In this document: piece after piece, positions 1 to 8,101 of the stretch
How positions within the stretch are numbered: the stretch's first letter is position 1
Layout of the letters: every line of letters starts with the position of its first letter
NCBI RefSeq assembly: GCF_000318095.2
Contig: NZ_KB290716.1
Location: forward strand, 144,564-182,327
Direction: 5' to 3'
Length of the DNA stretch: 37,764 bases
Source of the DNA: Alloprevotella sp. oral taxon 473 str. F0040
GTDB taxonomy: Bacteria > Bacteroidota > Bacteroidia > Bacteroidales > Bacteroidaceae
Position numbers and translations under genes: made by a program
Notes under the pieces: generated by a model
The model's database searches: none
What the model was told of the DNA's origin: nothing
The model's input: the letters and a program-made list of their open reading frames with translations, nothing else

Positions 1-208
1 TCACCCCTGCTTTGCCCACGAGAGAGAATTTCCCACCGATGGGTTGCTCATAGCTCACCCCACTCAGCACCCCAACTTCGGCAGCAAACTTCGGTTGCGG
101 TGGGTCGGGACTGATGGTGAAATGCGTGGTGCCAATGAGGCTGCCCAATGCATAGAGCAAATTGACGACGAAATCACCTAAACGTTCTGAGGAATCAAGA
201 AATAGCAT
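1..208 (-). CDS. Partial outer-membrane-like protein (5' end only)
   Basis: The first 69 codons of a minus-strand gene that runs off the left edge. The ATG at 208 opens a frame without stops down to base 1 (begins MLFLDSSERLGDF). The stretch ending in alternating small and aromatic residues (AEVGVLSGVSYEQPIGGKFS) resembles the strands of small outer-membrane beta-barrels of Bacteroidetes. That is a weak resemblance, not a domain match. There is no obvious signal peptide, although residues 14-26 are moderately hydrophobic. The frame stays open upstream of the ATG into the repeat region, so the start is not certain. I do not recognise the family. Confidence 0.45.
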   Translation of the reverse strand, partial: MLFLDSSERLGDFVVNLLYALGSLIGTTHFTISPDPPQPKFAAEVGVLSGVSYEQPIGGKFSLVGKAGV

Positions 209-237
209 ATTTGTGTCGATGAATGATGGAAGAAGCT

Positions 238-363
238 TGTGAGAAGAGCTAGAAGAAGTGTGGAAATCATGGGAAGATTGAGGAGAAAATCTCAGAGATT
301 TCATAAAAACTGTGGGAGACTTCTCTTTGCAACTGGGAGATATAGTGAAAACATCTACGAGTC
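238..363. repeat. Degenerate 21-nt tandem repeat, six units
   Basis: Six consecutive 21-nt blocks begin at 238, 259, 280, 301, 322 and 343. Each ends in a related heptamer (gaagatt, agagatt, ggagact, ggagata, acgagtc) preceded by a variable, A-rich part. Stops fall in all forward frames across the array, so it is unlikely to be translated. The unit matches the consensus of the array at 12487-12591 read on the minus strand (GAxxAAAxxTCGGAG). Confidence 0.55.
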
Positions 364-413
364 TATCGTCATGGGTGTCTACAGCGCAAGAGAACACTTC
401 GTCGAAGACTCAT

Positions 414-433
414 CTCGCGTACGCGTACGCGAG
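414..433. repeat. Perfect 20-bp palindrome
   Basis: Bases 414-433 read CTCGCGTACG followed by its exact reverse complement. It is made of overlapping CGCGTACGCG palindromes and is far more GC-rich than its surroundings. There is no T-tract on either side, so it is not a simple terminator. It could be a protein-binding site or a cruciform-forming sequence. Confidence 0.7.
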
Positions 434-636
434 GAAGGTCATTTTAGGCGGATTTTCGATTGAAAATGCAGAAATCCGACGCGATATAACAGCAAAAAAG
501 TTCTGACAACTTAGTAGTTTAAGTCGAAACACCCTCGTTTTTTAGATTCATAAAGCCATGATATAGGGGGTATGCACAACGAGAAAAGCAGCAGAAGAGG
601 GGTAACGGAAGAGATGCTCAAAGGCAAATTGCGACC

Positions 637-1800
637 TCAATCTGTACATTCGCGATCCAGCACGACCACGCGGAGGAAATCGCGGAGATGCACTCCGCAA
701 CGCCCTACTCCATCTTGTGCATCGCTCACACAGAGTATGGTCTGACGGCCGTCTGCCAAACGACGTCCCAAACACATACCTTCATAGTTGGCAAAACCAC
801 GACGAAATACATCGAGATGGGTGCGCCACTGTGCCACATCCATCACCTGTGTTTGAGGTGCAAGAGCGTGAAGCAGAGAGGGAGAAAAAACTAAACTGTC
901 TGTTACTGAAGAGGAGATGAGTCTACTTCCCAATCGCTCAGCAAGTTGCACAGCATCAGCAGGAATACACCGCAAACGCAGATGACATTTCGCCCCTATA
1001 TAGGCTCGGGGCACCGAGAGTTCCCGTTCCATCACGAGTAAAGCTCCATTGGGTAAAAAACAAAGTGCAGTAACGCCATGCAGATAGTATCGAGCTTTCC
1101 TTGACAACTGCGGGGCTGCCATGCGATAGGGCAAGATGCGCTGCGCAGAGAAGGTGCTATCCCAAAGGGTGAGGCGAAGGTCGAGAGGCGCAGTGAGAGA
1201 GAGGCCTTCTGGACGTGCAGGAGCGTCTACGCGAAGCGGAGATTCACTCGTGCTGCACCACTGGCGGGTGATTACATCATAGGCCAGAGCTTCAAAACCA
1301 AGGTTAGTGAAGACACTATCACTCGAGAGATAGGGTGGAATATCCAAAGCTCCCACCCTTTGCTTTGTAGCGGTATCATAAGCCGTGAGCGTTTGATTCC
1401 CTTCGTTGGCTACCCACAATAGCTTGTGCTGGGCATCAAATATAAGATCCTCGGCATCATGATCAGCCACTCCTTCGGTAGGAGGACTTTGAAGCGGACG
1501 AAAGCCTAATGGGGTCACTTGCTTTACTTGTCCAGTGAGACTATCTTGCTCAATCTTCCACTCGAAATAACCTAAACGAGGGGCTTTGTCGCTGACCACA
1601 GCATAATGTCCATTGCCTAAGGGGGTGATGCCACTGTAATTACCTGGCGGAATATTCCATTGCTTCAGAGCTCGTTGAGGGAGCACTTGCGTCAACTGTG
1701 CCTGCACAGAGAGCGAAGCAAAAACTAAGACCACCATCCCACTCACCATTGTCGGGAGATGACGACAGAGAGTCTGACAAGCGCGCAGAACATGGTCCAT
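637..1800 (-). CDS. Secreted esterase-like-activity-of-phytase family protein
   Basis: Predicted 387-residue exported protein. It carries the features of the 'esterase-like activity of phytase' beta-propeller family (Pfam PF13449): YSGITPLGNGHYAVVSDK near the mature N-terminus, the DAEDLIFD and VANEGNQTLTAYD strands, NLGFEALAYD, and a late LLVMERELSVPRAY block. The substrate is unknown; the family name comes from a phytase link that rarely implies phytate cleavage in Bacteroidetes. I chose the ATG at 1800 (MDHVLRACQ, signal peptide ending VQA). The longer reading from 1881 would run through the rho-independent terminator of the preceding gene. It follows the GNAT gene on the same strand, and no separate promoter is visible. 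Function unproven; family call fairly firm. Confidence 0.8.
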   Translation of the reverse strand: MDHVLRACQTLCRHLPTMVSGMVVLVFASLSVQAQLTQVLPQRALKQWNIPPGNYSGITPLGNGHYAVVSDKAPRLGYFEWKIEQDSLTGQVKQVTPLGFRPLQSPPTEGVADHDAEDLIFDAQHKLLWVANEGNQTLTAYDTATKQRVGALDIPPYLSSDSVFTNLGFEALAYDVITRQWCSTSESPLRVDAPARPEGLSLTAPLDLRLTLWDSTFSAQRILPYRMAAPQLSRKARYYLHGVTALCFLPNGALLVMERELSVPRAYIGAKCHLRLRCIPADAVQLAERLGSRLISSSVTDSLVFSPSLLHALAPQTQVMDVAQWRTHLDVFRRGFANYEGMCLGRRLADGRQTILCVSDAQDGVGRCGVHLRDFLRVVVLDRECTD

Positions 1801-1807
1801 ACGCTCT

Positions 1808-1851
1808 AATAAAAGAAAACACCGGTGGCTTCGTGTCGTGCGAAGCCACCG
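1808..1851 (-). terminator. Rho-independent terminator of the GNAT gene
   Basis: Perfect 11-bp stem (1841-1851 with 1823-1833) around a 7-nt loop. On the minus strand it is followed by GTGTTTTCTTTTATTA. It lies 22 nt after the stop of the GNAT gene and before the chosen start of the phytase-like gene. Confidence 0.85.
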
Positions 1852-1873
1852 ATGTTTAATCAACACTGATGAT

Positions 1874-2959
1874 TCAATCATTGAGCATAAGGGGCAATTG
1901 TACGGGTTGGCTTCCGAGCAAAAGAGCTGCTAGGCCACCAGCAGTGAGCACGTTGTCGGGCCGTTGCTCAAGGATGCGCACTTCGCCCTCAAAGAGTTCG
2001 TAGTAACCATTGTTTTCAGGGATGTCTTCATCATTTTCTATGCCAACGGTAAGTTGCAGTCCAGGATGCACACGTCCCAAGAATTGGAGGAAACCCAACA
2101 CGTCAATCACGCGAGCCATGGCATAGGGTTTTGACTCTTTGAAGCCATGGCCAGGACAACCGCCAGTCACTGCCACTTCGTTCACTTCGAGGAGTTCGCC
2201 TATACGACGGCGGAAGTGATAAACCACATTTTGATCGGTGGTGAGCATAAAGCGGATGTGGCCATAGCAATCCTTCTTAGAGGGTTTGCCACTCTTGAGG
2301 ATGCGAGGTTGTTTGATGACCAAGCAAAATCCCACCATCTTACCGCGACGACGCGCCACCAAGAGTTGTCCTCCTTCTTGCAGATGCGCTTGAATGGCTG
2401 TTTCCAAACTATCGCGATCATGACGCACTTCATAGTCATGACGTCCTCCAAAGGTGTTGTAAAAAGTCCACAATTCTCTTCCCAGAGTGGTTTCGGGCAG
2501 GATGTCTAAATTGAGATCAGGACGATAATTTTCGGGGACATCAAAAGGAACGAGCAAGCGATGCGTAGCCGTCCAGTAACTACCTAGTTGCTCCTTCTCG
2601 ATGGCTTTGCGCTGTTTCTCATCTTGTGGTATGAAAAAACTAAGCAATTGCCCTTCTTCATACATCTTTCGATGGGCTTGGCGCAGCAATTCTGCCGTGA
2701 GCTGCTGCTGTTGGGCACCTGCTTCTGCGCATAGTCCGTTGAGATGCCCCACTGATAGAGCCTTTCCACCGAAGAGAAACTTGTAAGGAAGCACTTGCAC
2801 GGCAGCTTGCACTTTGCCATCGTGGCGCACCGTCACATTGCGCTCATCGGCATAGCGACGTTGAAAGTAGAGATCGAGGAATTCAGGCGTGGCTTCGGGG
2901 TTAGCAACTTCCCACAAAGCACGCGTTTGTTGCTGTATGTTTTCTGGTGATAGGAGCAT
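1874..2959 (-). CDS. GNAT-like acyltransferase family protein
   Basis: 361-residue soluble protein resembling the two-domain GNAT acetyltransferases annotated widely in Bacteroidales. Visible elements: an N-terminal region with QVLPYKFLFGGKALSVGHLNGLCAEAGAQ, which fits an acetyl-CoA-fold beta4/alpha3 segment, and a second half with GGQLLVARRRGKMVGFCLVIKQP and a C-terminal SCP2-like part (QLTVGIENDEDIPENNGYYELFEG). Its substrate cannot be told from sequence. The ATG at 2959 was preferred because an upstream TTG (2978-2980) lies inside a TATATTTG promoter element, which would leave a leader of only about a dozen nucleotides. It ends at a strong terminator, so it is probably monocistronic. Confidence 0.65.
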   Translation of the reverse strand: MLLSPENIQQQTRALWEVANPEATPEFLDLYFQRRYADERNVTVRHDGKVQAAVQVLPYKFLFGGKALSVGHLNGLCAEAGAQQQQLTAELLRQAHRKMYEEGQLLSFFIPQDEKQRKAIEKEQLGSYWTATHRLLVPFDVPENYRPDLNLDILPETTLGRELWTFYNTFGGRHDYEVRHDRDSLETAIQAHLQEGGQLLVARRRGKMVGFCLVIKQPRILKSGKPSKKDCYGHIRFMLTTDQNVVYHFRRRIGELLEVNEVAVTGGCPGHGFKESKPYAMARVIDVLGFLQFLGRVHPGLQLTVGIENDEDIPENNGYYELFEGEVRILEQRPDNVLTAGGLAALLLGSQPVQLPLMLND

Positions 2960-2977
2960 GCGAGAGGTGGTTTTAGA

Positions 2978-2985
2978 CAAATATA
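2978..2985 (-). promoter_or_regulatory. -7 element for the GNAT gene
   Basis: TATATTTG on the minus strand matches the Bacteroidetes TAnnTTTG element, 18 nt before the ATG. No good -33 element is seen at the usual 19-nt distance. Confidence 0.5.
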
Positions 2986-3077
2986 TTTATATATGAATCA
3001 AAATACTGCTGAGAATATGGCTATTAGCTTAGCGGAGGGAGGTATCGTTCGCCTCTTTCATACCTCAAAAATGGGGG

Positions 3078-3746
3078 TCAATAGGCAAAGGTCTGCGTGT
3101 GCACCCCTTTGAGCGTGTTGAGTTGCACCACTATGCTATCCCGCCCTGCAAGGAGCCATTGAGAGAAAGGCTCGAGGGGGCAAGAGAGATAGGCTTCTTG
3201 CGAATAGTCCTGCCTATCGGCATGGGCATTGTGATAAAGTTGCAACTGGAGTTTCCGATGTCCATCGGCCTGTTGCGAGAGGCCACGAAAGGCCCATCCG
3301 ATGGTGTGCTCTCCATGAAAACTCTTGGGAATGCCAAATCGGAGATTCAGGAATGTCTTACTCTTCCACAGCGACAACAGCTGAACAGGTGCATCGCGCA
3401 GCTCTTGTTCTTTCAGCTGCACAGGGTTTGCCGTGGGGATTCTCACCACGTGGCGCACCCACACTTGCGAAGAAGATTCTATGGGTCGGTAAGTGGCCAG
3501 CACCCGATAGGTGGTATCGGCGCGTACACCACGAAGTTGATTGGTGACCGATAGCCTCTTTCCTTCATCTGTCACCAAGTCTGTGATGACGGCTCTCGCA
3601 TCAGTGCGCACCATCATGAGATCACTGCGCAAGGGTTCGAGAGGGGTTTCTTCATTGGCGCATTGTGCCAGTAGCAAGCCTCCCATCGCCCATAAGATGA
3701 GGAGGAGCAAACGAGTGAAAAAAGGCTTTAAAGGAATAGGCAACAT
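3078..3746 (-). CDS. NigD-like lipoprotein
   Basis: 222-residue putative outer-membrane or periplasmic lipoprotein. The N-terminus has a hydrophobic segment (FTRLLLLILWAMGGLLLA) and a lipobox LLAQC, so Cys29 should be lipidated. The rest fits the NigD-like family (N-terminal OB-type domain with VTNQLRGVRADTTYRVLATY, then a C-terminal beta-sandwich with LNLRFGIPKSFHGEHTIGW). NigD was named from a bacteriocin-associated cluster, but the role of chromosomal homologues is unknown. It starts 35 nt after the acyltransferase stop and is probably the last gene of that transcription unit. Family assignment is from pattern memory. Confidence 0.7.
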   Translation of the reverse strand: MLPIPLKPFFTRLLLLILWAMGGLLLAQCANEETPLEPLRSDLMMVRTDARAVITDLVTDEGKRLSVTNQLRGVRADTTYRVLATYRPIESSSQVWVRHVVRIPTANPVQLKEQELRDAPVQLLSLWKSKTFLNLRFGIPKSFHGEHTIGWAFRGLSQQADGHRKLQLQLYHNAHADRQDYSQEAYLSCPLEPFSQWLLAGRDSIVVQLNTLKGVHTQTFAY

Positions 3747-3781
3747 GATGAAACGAGTGCGGATTATGCTAAGCGGAGAGA

Positions 3782-4951
3782 TTAACCTTCGTGCGCTTTA
3801 AGGTAGTTGTAGAGAGGATTGGCATACATGGTGAGCATGCGTTCGCGCAGATAAGCCTCATCCTTGTTGGGCAAATCGATAAGATCGAGTCTACTTTGAA
3901 GATATTTTTCAAAGCGCGCCACATCTTTGGCCGTGTAGTGGGTTGCAAATCGCTGTCCTCCTTCGAGAAGGTCGGCTGCCACATAGTTGTTGGGATACAA
4001 CTCGTAGCCTGCATGGATGTAGCTGTCAATACGCGCAGCCACCGCCTCAAAGAATTCTTTGGCAGGAAGGTCTTTATATTCTTCCAACCATTGGTTGATG
4101 CTGCCAGCCGTTCGGTAGTGCACACGCCCTTTCTTGCCGAGGATACCCACCCGCATGTTGTCGAGGTCGTCTTGCTTCGACTTTTTAAACGTGGCATCAT
4201 CGCGTTTTTGCTGAAACTCTTTGGCTTTCAGATAGTCACAAGGGTCATATTCATAAGAAATGGTGAGGGGTACCAAATCCATGTGACGGAGATTTTCATA
4301 ATGATCTCCCTCGCCTCCGAGTGTCATCATGCGGAGCACAGCAGGTTGTGTGCGGTCGCTAGAGTCTTTCGCACGGCCTTCGCGCTGCGCAATCCAAATG
4401 TTGTCTTCACGCGTGCCGAGGACGTAGTGCATATATCGGCTCATGTGTTTACTCGCTTCAAGCAGTTGACGAGCACCCACGGAGCGGCGCACAAGAAAAG
4501 CTTTGTTCATGCGCACAAACTGCTCAATCCAAGGGTGAACCAAGAGATTGTCACCAATAGCAATTTGGGCTGTGTTAGGAAATCCGTGGTCAATCAGCAA
4601 CACATCAAGCATTGCCACATCGAGCACAATGTCACGGTGATTGGAGATGTAGGTATATCCTGCTCGCTTCTCTTGGAGCGCGCTGTGGTCTAGTTTCACT
4701 CCTTTGGTGGTGCGCCACATGAGGAGATGCATGGCACGGAGCATATAGCGTTTCTGAAAACCTAGCGCACTATTCACCCCTAGGAAGGTGAAACGCAGGA
4801 AAGCGCGAATCCAGCTTACGGGCAACCAGGGCACAAAACCGCGGAGCACGCGCATGAAAAGACGGTCGTGGAGCAGTTTTTGAAAGCTTGGGCGTATCTC
4901 GGCATCGGTGCGCGGCCGGATATCGTCAAACTCCGCAGGAATATGTTGCAT
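3782..4951 (-). CDS. 1-acylglycerol-3-phosphate acyltransferase-family protein
   Basis: 389-residue protein of the PlsC-like lysophospholipid acyltransferase superfamily, likely at the inner membrane and acting in glycerolipid or aminolipid acylation. Block I is SNHRDIVLD around His105. Block III is REGRAKDSSD, containing the EGR that binds the phosphate of the acceptor in this superfamily. A hydrophobic stretch near residues 40-65 could anchor it. The conserved Asp is one position further from His105 (HX5D) than in the canonical HX4D motif; Asp107 offers an alternative. It lies 72 nt downstream of ddl in a cluster with rluD and a PASTA protein, a grouping common in Bacteroidales. The acyl donor and acceptor are not predictable. 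Confidence 0.8.
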   Translation of the reverse strand: MQHIPAEFDDIRPRTDAEIRPSFQKLLHDRLFMRVLRGFVPWLPVSWIRAFLRFTFLGVNSALGFQKRYMLRAMHLLMWRTTKGVKLDHSALQEKRAGYTYISNHRDIVLDVAMLDVLLIDHGFPNTAQIAIGDNLLVHPWIEQFVRMNKAFLVRRSVGARQLLEASKHMSRYMHYVLGTREDNIWIAQREGRAKDSSDRTQPAVLRMMTLGGEGDHYENLRHMDLVPLTISYEYDPCDYLKAKEFQQKRDDATFKKSKQDDLDNMRVGILGKKGRVHYRTAGSINQWLEEYKDLPAKEFFEAVAARIDSYIHAGYELYPNNYVAADLLEGGQRFATHYTAKDVARFEKYLQSRLDLIDLPNKDEAYLRERMLTMYANPLYNYLKAHEG

Positions 4952-5023
4952 AGTAGCTACGTATTAGGTGGATTCTTTGATAAATTGTTATGATGGCTCG
5001 CATCCAGGAGATATATGTTCCGA

Positions 5024-6019
5024 CTATGCGAACTTGCCCTCGATGATTTCAGAGAGTACATCGGCTATCTCAAACTCAGAAGCGCGAACTTGCTGAGGAA
5101 TGAACGAGGCTGGGGTCATGCCAGGCGTGGTGTTGATCTCGAGCAAATTGATTTGTTCGTTGCCTTTCTCGCCCGAGAGGATGTAGTCGATGCGTATGAT
5201 GCCATAGCAATCGAGCTGGCGATAGATATATTGTGTCATTTTGCTCACACGAGCCGCCGTTTCGGGAGCGATACGCGCAGGAGTGATTTCGTCACTCTTA
5301 CCTTCGTATTTGGCTTCATAGTCGAAGAACTCTACTCCCTTCACCACTACTTCTGTGATGGGGAAGGTGACTACCTCTCCATTCTTGCGACGGAAACAGC
5401 CACAAGTGATTTCTGTGCCGACCAACAATCGCTCGATCATCACCTCATCACTCTCGTTCATGGCCTTTTCGATGGCAGGAAGCACGTCAGCTTCGGTCTT
5501 CACCTTCGTCACACCAAAGGAACTACCACCAGCATTGGGTTTGATGAAGCAGGGAAGGCCCACTCGCTCTACGACCTCAGAGGCTGTGGGCAAAGTCATG
5601 CCACGGCGCACCATGATGCTATCACTCACATGGAGATTAGGAAGGGAACGGAGATAATTGTTGAGGGCAAATTTATTGAAGGTCAAGGCCTCTACCAACA
5701 CACCGCTGGTGCTATAGGGAAGACCAATAAGGTCGAAATAGCCTTGAAGTATGCCATTCTCACCAGGGGTGCCGTGAATGGTGATGTAGGCAAAGTCGAA
5801 AGTGCGACGTTCGCCTTGATATTGATAGGAGAAGTCGTGGAGATTCATGGGAATCTTCTCGTCTTCTACAAGAACTTGCATGGCGTTGCCACGCTGTTCT
5901 ACGATGTAGCAATCATATTTTTCGGCATCCATAAACGAAAGGATACCTGCCGCGCTGCGCAGCGACACATCATGCTCAGAGGAATCACCTCCGGCAATAA
6001 TAGCGATTTGCTTCTTCAT
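5024..6019 (-). CDS. ddl: D-alanine--D-alanine ligase
   Basis: 331-residue cytoplasmic ATP-grasp enzyme that joins two D-alanines for the peptidoglycan stem peptide. The N-terminus IAIIAGGDSSEHDVSLRSA is the classic Ddl opening. KPNAGGSSFGVTKV holds the glycine-rich ATP-binding loop. EINTTPGMTPASFIPQQ near the C-terminus supplies the Mg-binding Glu and Asn. Length is normal for the family. A 254-nt spacer separates it from rluD upstream, and the acyltransferase follows after 72 nt. I saw no clear promoter in the spacer, so it may be co-transcribed from the PASTA promoter. Confidence 0.95.
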   Translation of the reverse strand: MKKQIAIIAGGDSSEHDVSLRSAAGILSFMDAEKYDCYIVEQRGNAMQVLVEDEKIPMNLHDFSYQYQGERRTFDFAYITIHGTPGENGILQGYFDLIGLPYSTSGVLVEALTFNKFALNNYLRSLPNLHVSDSIMVRRGMTLPTASEVVERVGLPCFIKPNAGGSSFGVTKVKTEADVLPAIEKAMNESDEVMIERLLVGTEITCGCFRRKNGEVVTFPITEVVVKGVEFFDYEAKYEGKSDEITPARIAPETAARVSKMTQYIYRQLDCYGIIRIDYILSGEKGNEQINLLEINTTPGMTPASFIPQQVRASEFEIADVLSEIIEGKFA

Positions 6020-6086
6020 TGAGATATATAGGAATTAGCGATGCAATGGATGGGAAGCTGAAGTGCAAACTTATTGCTTCGGCTTT

Positions 6087-6180
6087 AAGATGCTGGAGAA
6101 TTTAACCTAAAGAAGGTGAGATCTTTATCCAAAGAATGGAAAACTTTAGCCAAAGAAGAATTGAGTGCAATCCAAAGAAT
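6087..6180. repeat. Short repeats spaced 21-22 nt in the rluD-ddl spacer
   Basis: The hexamer aaagaa occurs at 6109, 6131, 6152 and 6174, three times as ccaaagaa, with spacings of 22, 21 and 22 nt. A weaker copy lies near 6087. The sequence between the copies is A/T-rich and variable. The spacings break any reading frame, so this is not a coding repeat. Confidence 0.4.
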
Positions 6181-6273
6181 GAGCAACTTCAACTTATAAA
6201 GAGGATTTTTCTACCCAAAAGTGGAATAATCCATCCACGAAAGAGAGGTTTCAACGATGAAACCCGCAAAAGT

Positions 6274-7386
6274 TTAGAGACTCTTTTGTAGTCCCCCGAT
6301 ATAGGTGCGCCATTTCTCGAGGAGTGCCACGATGTCATCGGCAAGTGGTGAGGTAAAATCCATCTCCTCTCCCGTGGTGGGGTGCTGAAATCCAAGGGTC
6401 AAGGCATGCAGCACTTGACGGGGACAGAGACTCATGCAGTTGTGGATAAAACTCTTATAGGTGCCACTGTTGGTGCCCCAGAGTATTTGATGTCCGCCGT
6501 AGCGTTCGTCGGCAAAGAGGGGATGTCCGAGATGCTTCATGTGAGCGCGGATTTGGTGCGTACGACCTGTTTCGAGCACACACTCCACCAGCGTGACATA
6601 TCCAAAGCGTTCTAACACGCGATAATGGGTCACTGCAGGTTTGCCAATGCCGCTGTCCACAGGGAAGACCGACATTTGCATGCGATCTTTCGGATTGCGC
6701 CCGATATTGCCTTCGATGCGGCCTTCATCGGCTTGAACATTACCCCCCACCAAAGCACGATATTTGCGACGCGTTGTCTTGTGGAAGAACTGCGCACAAA
6801 GACTTGTCTTGGCCTCTGGCGTTTTTGCCACCACGAGCAAGCCGCTTGTGTCTTTGTCGATGCGATGCACCAGCCCCACTGTGGGATCGTTGGGATCATA
6901 GTCTGGATTGTCGCGCAGGTGCCAAGCAAGGCCGTTGACCAAAGTACCACTATAGTTGCCACAACCTGGGTGAACCACGAGGCCAGCAGGCTTGTTGATT
7001 ACAATGAGTTGGTCGTCCTCGTAAACAATTTCTAGCGGCATCTCCTCAGGTTTGATACTGCTGTCAAACTTAGGGCGATTGAGCATCAAAGTCACCACAT
7101 CATTGGGCTTGACACGGTAGTTGCTCTTCACAGCACGCCCATTGACATGGATGCACCCTGCTTCGGCAGCCGCTTGGATGCGATTGCGCGAGGTGTCGTG
7201 CATGAGATTGATGAGAAACTTATCGACACGCAAGAGTTGCTGTCCTTTATCGGCCACCACTCGATAGTGTTCATAGAGCTCACCCTCGCCCGAAGTAGCG
7301 GTTATCTCCACCTCCTCATTAGAAGGAGCAGGCATTTCGAGCTCGTCAAAATCAAGTTCTTCTTCAAAACTCATGTTTTGCGTCAT
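6274..7386 (-). CDS. rluD: 23S rRNA pseudouridine synthase, RluD type
   Basis: 370-residue RluA-family enzyme that isomerises uridines in 23S rRNA. An S4 RNA-binding domain (about residues 51-105, LRVDKFLINLM to VNGRAVKSNYRVKPND) precedes the catalytic domain. HRIDKDTSGLLVVAK holds the catalytic Asp177. Downstream, ETGRTHQIRAHMKHLGHPLFAD is the family's second signature. The first 40 residues are an acidic extension typical of Bacteroidetes homologues. The exact target uridines (1911/1915/1917 for E. coli RluD) are inferred from the S4-containing architecture. It starts 72 nt after the PASTA gene on the same strand. Confidence 0.93.
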   Translation of the reverse strand: MTQNMSFEEELDFDELEMPAPSNEEVEITATSGEGELYEHYRVVADKGQQLLRVDKFLINLMHDTSRNRIQAAAEAGCIHVNGRAVKSNYRVKPNDVVTLMLNRPKFDSSIKPEEMPLEIVYEDDQLIVINKPAGLVVHPGCGNYSGTLVNGLAWHLRDNPDYDPNDPTVGLVHRIDKDTSGLLVVAKTPEAKTSLCAQFFHKTTRRKYRALVGGNVQADEGRIEGNIGRNPKDRMQMSVFPVDSGIGKPAVTHYRVLERFGYVTLVECVLETGRTHQIRAHMKHLGHPLFADERYGGHQILWGTNSGTYKSFIHNCMSLCPRQVLHALTLGFQHPTTGEEMDFTSPLADDIVALLEKWRTYIGGLQKSL

Positions 7387-7458
7387 ATAAATGGGCTAAA
7401 TGAATGTATGGAAAAGCCGTCCTACTAAAGACTGCTCTTAGAATAGACAAAAAAAGAA

Positions 7459-8094
7459 TTATTCCTCGCCCACTAGCATGGTGGTGTCGCGAGAGAAATA
7501 AATGCGGTCGAGAGAGTCATTGCCATTGAACACCTCTTCTTCTGCACCATCTCCTACCACCAGTGTAAGGGGGATGTTGACATTTAGACGTTCGCCAGTG
7601 CGCACCTCCTTACCGCGCGCCTCAACAGCGTAGACCCAATCGCGGTCACCGCGGATGCGACGAATGGGAGTCAATCGAAAGCCCAGCACCTCCAAACGCA
7701 TCTTCGCTTCTCGCAAAGAACAGTTGTCGGCGATGTCAGGAAGTGCCACAGGACGTGGAGAACCAGCATTGACCGTGAGATGGATGAGGCGATTCATTTT
7801 GACCTCATAGCCTGGTAAAAGGTCTTGGTCTAGAATCACATCGGCTAGTTCACGGGGGTTATAGCCCGTGTCCACCACCTCGGCACGCAAGCCCATAGCC
7901 TCTAGTTTGCGTATGGCTACCTCTGCTCGCTGTCCGCGCACATCAGGCACAGCGATAGTCTCGCCGTGATACGTATAAAAATGAAGAAAGACAAACAAGC
8001 CGACCACTACCACCACAAGGGTAATGAACATGGCAAGGAGATTGCCCCACAAATATCGCCCTGTCAGTCTTTGGTAAAATTCTTTGAAGGTCAT
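7459..8094 (-). CDS. Membrane-anchored PASTA domain protein
   Basis: 211 residues with a short cytoplasmic N-terminus, one transmembrane helix (about 17-40, rich in V, L and F) and an extracytoplasmic part of tandem PASTA modules. Each module shows the 'VPDVxGxxxxxAxxxLxxxGLxx' pattern (AVPDVRGQRAEVAIRKLEAMGL; ALPDIADNCSLREAKMRLEVLGF). PASTA modules are associated with muropeptide binding in kinases and PBPs, but here there is no kinase or transpeptidase domain. It heads the PASTA-rluD-ddl-acyltransferase set. A promoter abuts its ATG, implying a leaderless or nearly leaderless mRNA. Role inferred: cell-wall sensing or scaffolding. Confidence 0.88.
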   Translation of the reverse strand: MTFKEFYQRLTGRYLWGNLLAMFITLVVVVVGLFVFLHFYTYHGETIAVPDVRGQRAEVAIRKLEAMGLRAEVVDTGYNPRELADVILDQDLLPGYEVKMNRLIHLTVNAGSPRPVALPDIADNCSLREAKMRLEVLGFRLTPIRRIRGDRDWVYAVEARGKEVRTGERLNVNIPLTLVVGDGAEEEVFNGNDSLDRIYFSRDTTMLVGEE

Positions 8095-8101
8095 AACTCT
8101 G

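Larger units (their letters stand above)
209..636. other. Non-coding interval with 21-nt repeats and a palindrome
   Basis: No convincing gene. Short open frames exist on the plus strand but have no homology I recognise. The left part (238-363) is a degenerate 21-nt tandem repeat and 414-433 is a perfect palindrome; both are listed separately. The rest, 434-636, is AT-rich and shows nothing further. Confidence 0.6.

Noticed and set aside
239-506. Two short plus-strand frames in the left intergenic region
   Set aside because: Low-complexity Arg- or Ser-rich products that follow the 21-nt repeat; no promoter or homology recognised.
3039-3066. GAGGTAT/ATACCTC inverted repeat before the NigD-like gene end
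   Set aside because: Only 7 bp, with its A-run on the wrong side for minus-strand termination and no plus-strand gene to end.
6452-6465. TTGTGGATAA, a DnaA-box-like sequence
   Set aside because: It is a single copy inside rluD and encodes conserved residues; no cluster of boxes, so it is not an origin.
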